Shown here piece after piece: positions 63,118 to 64,000 of a stretch of DNA of 64,000 nucleotides. The position numbers and the translations under genes are program-made. The notes beneath the pieces were generated by a model. That model searched no databases and was not told where the DNA came from. It worked only from the letters and a program-made list of their open reading frames with translations. Where the stretch lies: contig NZ_FNDT01000001.1 in assembly GCF_900099735.1 (NCBI RefSeq), positions 62,001-126,000 of the forward strand, written 5' to 3'. This DNA is from Arthrobacter subterraneus (GTDB lineage Bacteria > Actinomycetota > Actinomycetes > Actinomycetales > Micrococcaceae). Position 1 is the stretch's first letter. Each line of letters starts with the position of its first letter.

Positions 63118-64000
63118 GTGGGGAACTCAGCGGTCCACCCGGTCTGGCGGCCGGATGGACCCAACCTCGTGGTGGAAGCGGACAATCTGGAATACCTTTC
63201 CGGGCTGCCCGGCGATTCCTTCACCATGATCTATGTGGACCCGCCGTTCAACACCGGGCGTGCGCAGCGCCGGCAGCAGACCTCGATGGTGCGCAGTGCG
63301 CCCGGAGCGGGTGACCGGGTGGGATTCAAGGGGCTGAGCTACTCCACGGTCAAGGGCCTGCTGGCCAGCTACGACGATGCGTTCGAGGACTACTGGGACT
63401 TTCTCGTGCCGCGCCTGGCTGAGGCGTGGCGGTTACTGGCGGACGACGGCACGCTCTACGTACACCTCGACTACCGCGAAGTGCACTACGCGAAAGTGAT
63501 GCTGGACGTCCTCTTCGGGCGGGAGTGCTTCCTCAACGAGATTATCTGGGCCTACGACTACGGGGCCCGCGCCCGCCGCCGCTGGCCGGCGAAACACGAC
63601 AACATCCTCGTGTACGTGAAGAACCCGGACGGGTACCACTTCGACAGCGCCGAAGTGGACCGGGAGCCCTACATGGCGCCCGGCCTCGTCACGCCCGAGA
63701 AGGCCGCCCTCGGCAAACTCCCCACGGACGTCTGGTGGCACACCATCGTCTCGCCGACGGGCAAGGAAAAGACCGGCTATCCCACCCAGAAGCCCGAGGG
63801 CCTGGTACGCCGCGCGGTTGCAGCGAGCAGCCGCCCCGGCGACTGGGTGCTGGACTTTTTTGCCGGGTCCGGAACCCTCGGCGCAGTCGCAGGAAAGCTG
63901 GAGCGGCGCTTCGTCTGCATTGACAGCAACCCGCAGTCCATTGAGGTCATGAGCCGGCGGCTCGCGCCCTGGCTCGGGAGCACGGCGGAACCGGGCGCTG
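63118..64000 (+). CDS. Beta-class N4/N6 DNA methyltransferase (3' end beyond the window)
   Basis: An open frame starts at GTG 63118, 7 bp after the helicase stop, and continues to the window end (about 294 codons). Motif IV is MIYVDPPFNTGRAQ near residue 37. YPTQKPEGLVRRAV near 220 and motif I VLDFFAGSGTLG near 245 follow it. The order IV before I is that of beta-class adenine or cytosine-N4 methyltransferases such as CcrM. No restriction gene is visible, so it may be an orphan. The chain VNPV-type start VGNSAVHPVW has no upstream extension. The C-terminus is not seen. Confidence 0.88.
   Translation, partial: MGNSAVHPVWRPDGPNLVVEADNLEYLSGLPGDSFTMIYVDPPFNTGRAQRRQQTSMVRSAPGAGDRVGFKGLSYSTVKGLLASYDDAFEDYWDFLVPRLAEAWRLLADDGTLYVHLDYREVHYAKVMLDVLFGRECFLNEIIWAYDYGARARRRWPAKHDNILVYVKNPDGYHFDSAEVDREPYMAPGLVTPEKAALGKLPTDVWWHTIVSPTGKEKTGYPTQKPEGLVRRAVAASSRPGDWVLDFFAGSGTLGAVAGKLERRFVCIDSNPQSIEVMSRRLAPWLGSTAEPGA

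Overview
The window is a G+C-rich chromosomal segment of an actinobacterium, most likely a member of the Micrococcaceae (Arthrobacter-like). The reasons are the coproporphyrin-dependent haem gene set (hemQ, a cysteine-tailed ferrochelatase), a SigK/RskA pair, UvrD2 with HRDC, AdnAB, an actinobacterial MoeZ, frequent GTG starts, several probable leaderless starts, and a gene order that recalls the Mycobacterium tuberculosis Rv3193c-Rv3211 block (from memory). Nothing points to a plasmid, prophage or genomic island. The content is mainly housekeeping, and genes are packed with many 4-bp ATGA/GTGA overlaps.

Layout. 1-4.5 kb: tRNA thiolation (mnmA, partial, with a cysteine desulfurase), a divergent DHPS-like/RibD-like overlapping pair, and a lipoprotein. 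4.5-9.1 kb: a pentapeptide-repeat protein divergent from a J-domain protein, then trmL, a methyltransferase, and sigK-rskA. 9.1-18.6 kb: a PIG-L deacetylase with etfBA, a membrane HtrA protease divergent from a TPM-domain protein and PspA (an envelope-stress cluster), photolyase and a small membrane protein. 18.6-37.9 kb: initiator tRNA, UPF0182, YlbL, a zinc-protease-family protein, a YgjP-like peptidase, uvrD2-nudC, a phosphotransferase-like protein, and a tightly overlapped ATL-adnA-adnB repair operon opposite a DEDDh exonuclease. 38-41 kb: metNIQ with a possible structured leader and uORF. 41-51.2 kb: the haem block, hemE-cgoX-hemQ-hemH-hemC-hemD-hemB-hemL on the minus strand, facing away from hemA on the plus strand. 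51.3-54 kb: moeZ, a TetR regulator, a DUF3107 protein and a small membrane protein. 54-57 kb: a TPP riboswitch driving thiO-thiS-thiG, with divergent thiE. 57-64 kb: a DUF222/HNH protein, a ferritin-like protein, an RNB ribonuclease, a DEAD-box helicase and the start of a beta-class DNA methyltransferase that runs off the window.

The genes form coherent pathways: complete haem synthesis from glutamyl-tRNA by the coproporphyrin route, the thiazole and coupling branches of thiamine synthesis, methionine uptake, and DNA repair (photolyase, UvrD2, AdnAB, ATL, exonuclease).

The least explained signal is not a protein family. At least six minus-strand genes (pentapeptide protein, ylbL, adnB, moeZ, thiG and the ferritin-like gene) are followed immediately by short tandem repeats of 8 to about 45 bp. 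The sequence differs at each locus, but each array includes or resembles the gene's own last codons and stop codon. A related array follows metQ. This looks like recurrent local duplication of gene 3' ends and deserves a genome-wide check.
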